NCBI GenBank assembly: GCA_016703785.1
Contig: JADJBM010000013.1
Coordinates: 114,788-178,787, forward strand
Origin: Betaproteobacteria bacterium
Lineage (GTDB): Bacteria > Pseudomonadota > Gammaproteobacteria > Burkholderiales > Rhodocyclaceae
Direction of reading: 5' to 3'
DNA length: 64,000 nucleotides
This document shows positions 63,601 to 64,000 of this stretch, piece after piece. Each line of letters opens with the position of its first letter. Within the stretch, counting starts at the first letter, position 1. A model generated the notes under the pieces. The model searched no databases, was not told the origin of the DNA, and saw only the letters and a list, made by a program, of their open reading frames with translations. Both the position numbers and the translations under genes were made by a program.

Positions 63601-63965
63601 CCGGCCGCCTGAACGCAATCGAATTCGAGCTGATCAAGGGGCACCCTCGCGCCAGCTACGATGTTCTGAAAGAAGTGGAGTTTCCCTGGCCGGTGGCCGA
63701 GATCGCCCTGCAGCACCATGAGCGCATGGACGGCACCGGCTATCCGCAAGGCCTGAAGGGCGAGGCGATCCTGCCGGAGGCGAGAATCATGGCAGTTGCG
63801 GACGTGGTCGAGGCGATGGCGTCCCACCGGCCCTATCGCGCGGGGCTGGGCATCGAGGTGGCGCTGGAGGAGATTGCACGCGGGCGCGGCACGGCCTACG
63901 ATGCTGACGTGGCCGACGCTTGCCTACGGGTGTTTCGGGAGAAGGGTTACCGAATGCCCGGCTGA
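60695..63965 (+). pseudogene. Membrane PAS/GAF/HD-GYP sensor (c-di-GMP phosphodiesterase), multiply frameshifted
   Basis: Collinear pieces of one sensor in different frames: two N-terminal membrane helices and start of a periplasmic domain (60695-61135); periplasmic domain, third membrane helix, PAS (ATESAGDAIVSADAAGNIVS) and GAF domain (61140-62814); and the end of a PAS domain plus HD-GYP (63180-63965) with VSGYLHDVGKITIPAEIL and LQHHERMDGTGYPQGL. A single missing G near 61126 explains the first break (ACGAACGC for ACGGAACGC). Between 62815 and about 63180 homology jumps among frames (VDISFAL, then EAFEALTG), so several indels are needed. It is either a decaying gene or a poorly sequenced stretch. 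Confidence 0.75.
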
Positions 63966-63981
63966 TCCAGGAGGGATTCCC

Positions 63982-64000
63982 ATGATGACTGTCACCCTCA
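63982..64000 (+). CDS. Start of a further gene (truncated by window end)
   Basis: AGGAGGG at 63969-63975 is followed at good spacing by two ATGs (63982, 63985) with frame MMTVTL open to the window end. It lies 16 bp after the HD-GYP stop, so it is probably in the same operon. Too short to identify. Confidence 0.45.

Overview
The window is one contiguous stretch of a GC-rich (low to mid 60s % by eye), densely packed bacterial chromosome. Protein sequences and gene order (queA-tgt-yajC-secD-secF, hda divergent from purM, panD/panC/panB with folK-pcnB, a cytochrome cd1 nitrite reductase cluster, a second 'N-type' ATP synthase operon) point to a denitrifying betaproteobacterium, most likely of the Rhodocyclales. 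The lineage is inferred from remembered similarity, not from a search.

Layout. 1-9052: housekeeping genes (3' part of mnmA, a glutathione S-transferase gene, purB, a DUF2322 gene, the queA-tgt-yajC-secDF operon on the minus strand). 9127-9289: a decayed tRNA-Leu copy directly before an intact tRNA-Leu(CAA). 9464-22934: a complete nitrite-reduction island with two different nirS genes, a diheme cytochrome c, a cupredoxin, a NirI/NosR-type membrane flavo-iron-sulfur protein, and the heme d1 genes nirC-F-DL-G-H-J-N. 23059-24306: a nitronate monooxygenase-like gene. 24374-35001: an unusual respiratory region. It holds two fusion proteins in which a bc1-type diheme cytochrome b is joined to a soluble redox module (2Fe-2S ferredoxin plus FAD/NAD reductase in one, 2x[4Fe-4S] plus MvhD in the other), a divergent heme-copper subunit I, a DUF2249 protein, a polytopic membrane protein, and a NorSY-SenC-like heme-copper complex (CuA subunit II, subunit I without the usual tyrosine, SCO1) led by a 49-aa membrane peptide. 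35224-37190: two tandem heme A synthase-like genes. 37236-53521: housekeeping genes (panD/C/B, folK, pcnB, a cNMP-GGDEF cyclase, a HAD phosphatase, hda, purM, an RND efflux pair, murI, miaA, mutL). 53652-59801: an N-ATPase-type operon (beta, epsilon, Q, a, c, b/delta, alpha, gamma). 59856-64000: a DedA protein, a frame-disrupted PAS/GAF/HD-GYP sensor and the start of another gene.

How it fits together. Nitrite would be reduced by NirS with heme d1 made by NirDL/G/H, J, F and N, with electrons supplied by NirC, the cupredoxin or the diheme cytochrome. The NO produced could be handled by the NorSY-like heme-copper enzyme and perhaps by the second, undescribed heme-copper protein and its cytochrome b-MvhD partner. 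FNR/DNR-type boxes (TTGAY-N4-RTCAA) occur before nirS1, nirS2 (three boxes), nirC, the cytochrome b-ferredoxin-reductase/DUF2249 divergent pair, the cytochrome b-MvhD operon and the NorSY operon, so the region looks like one anaerobic/NO-responsive regulon. Several single-base deletions (nirJ, RND adaptor, PAS sensor) fall in short homopolymers and may be sequencing errors.
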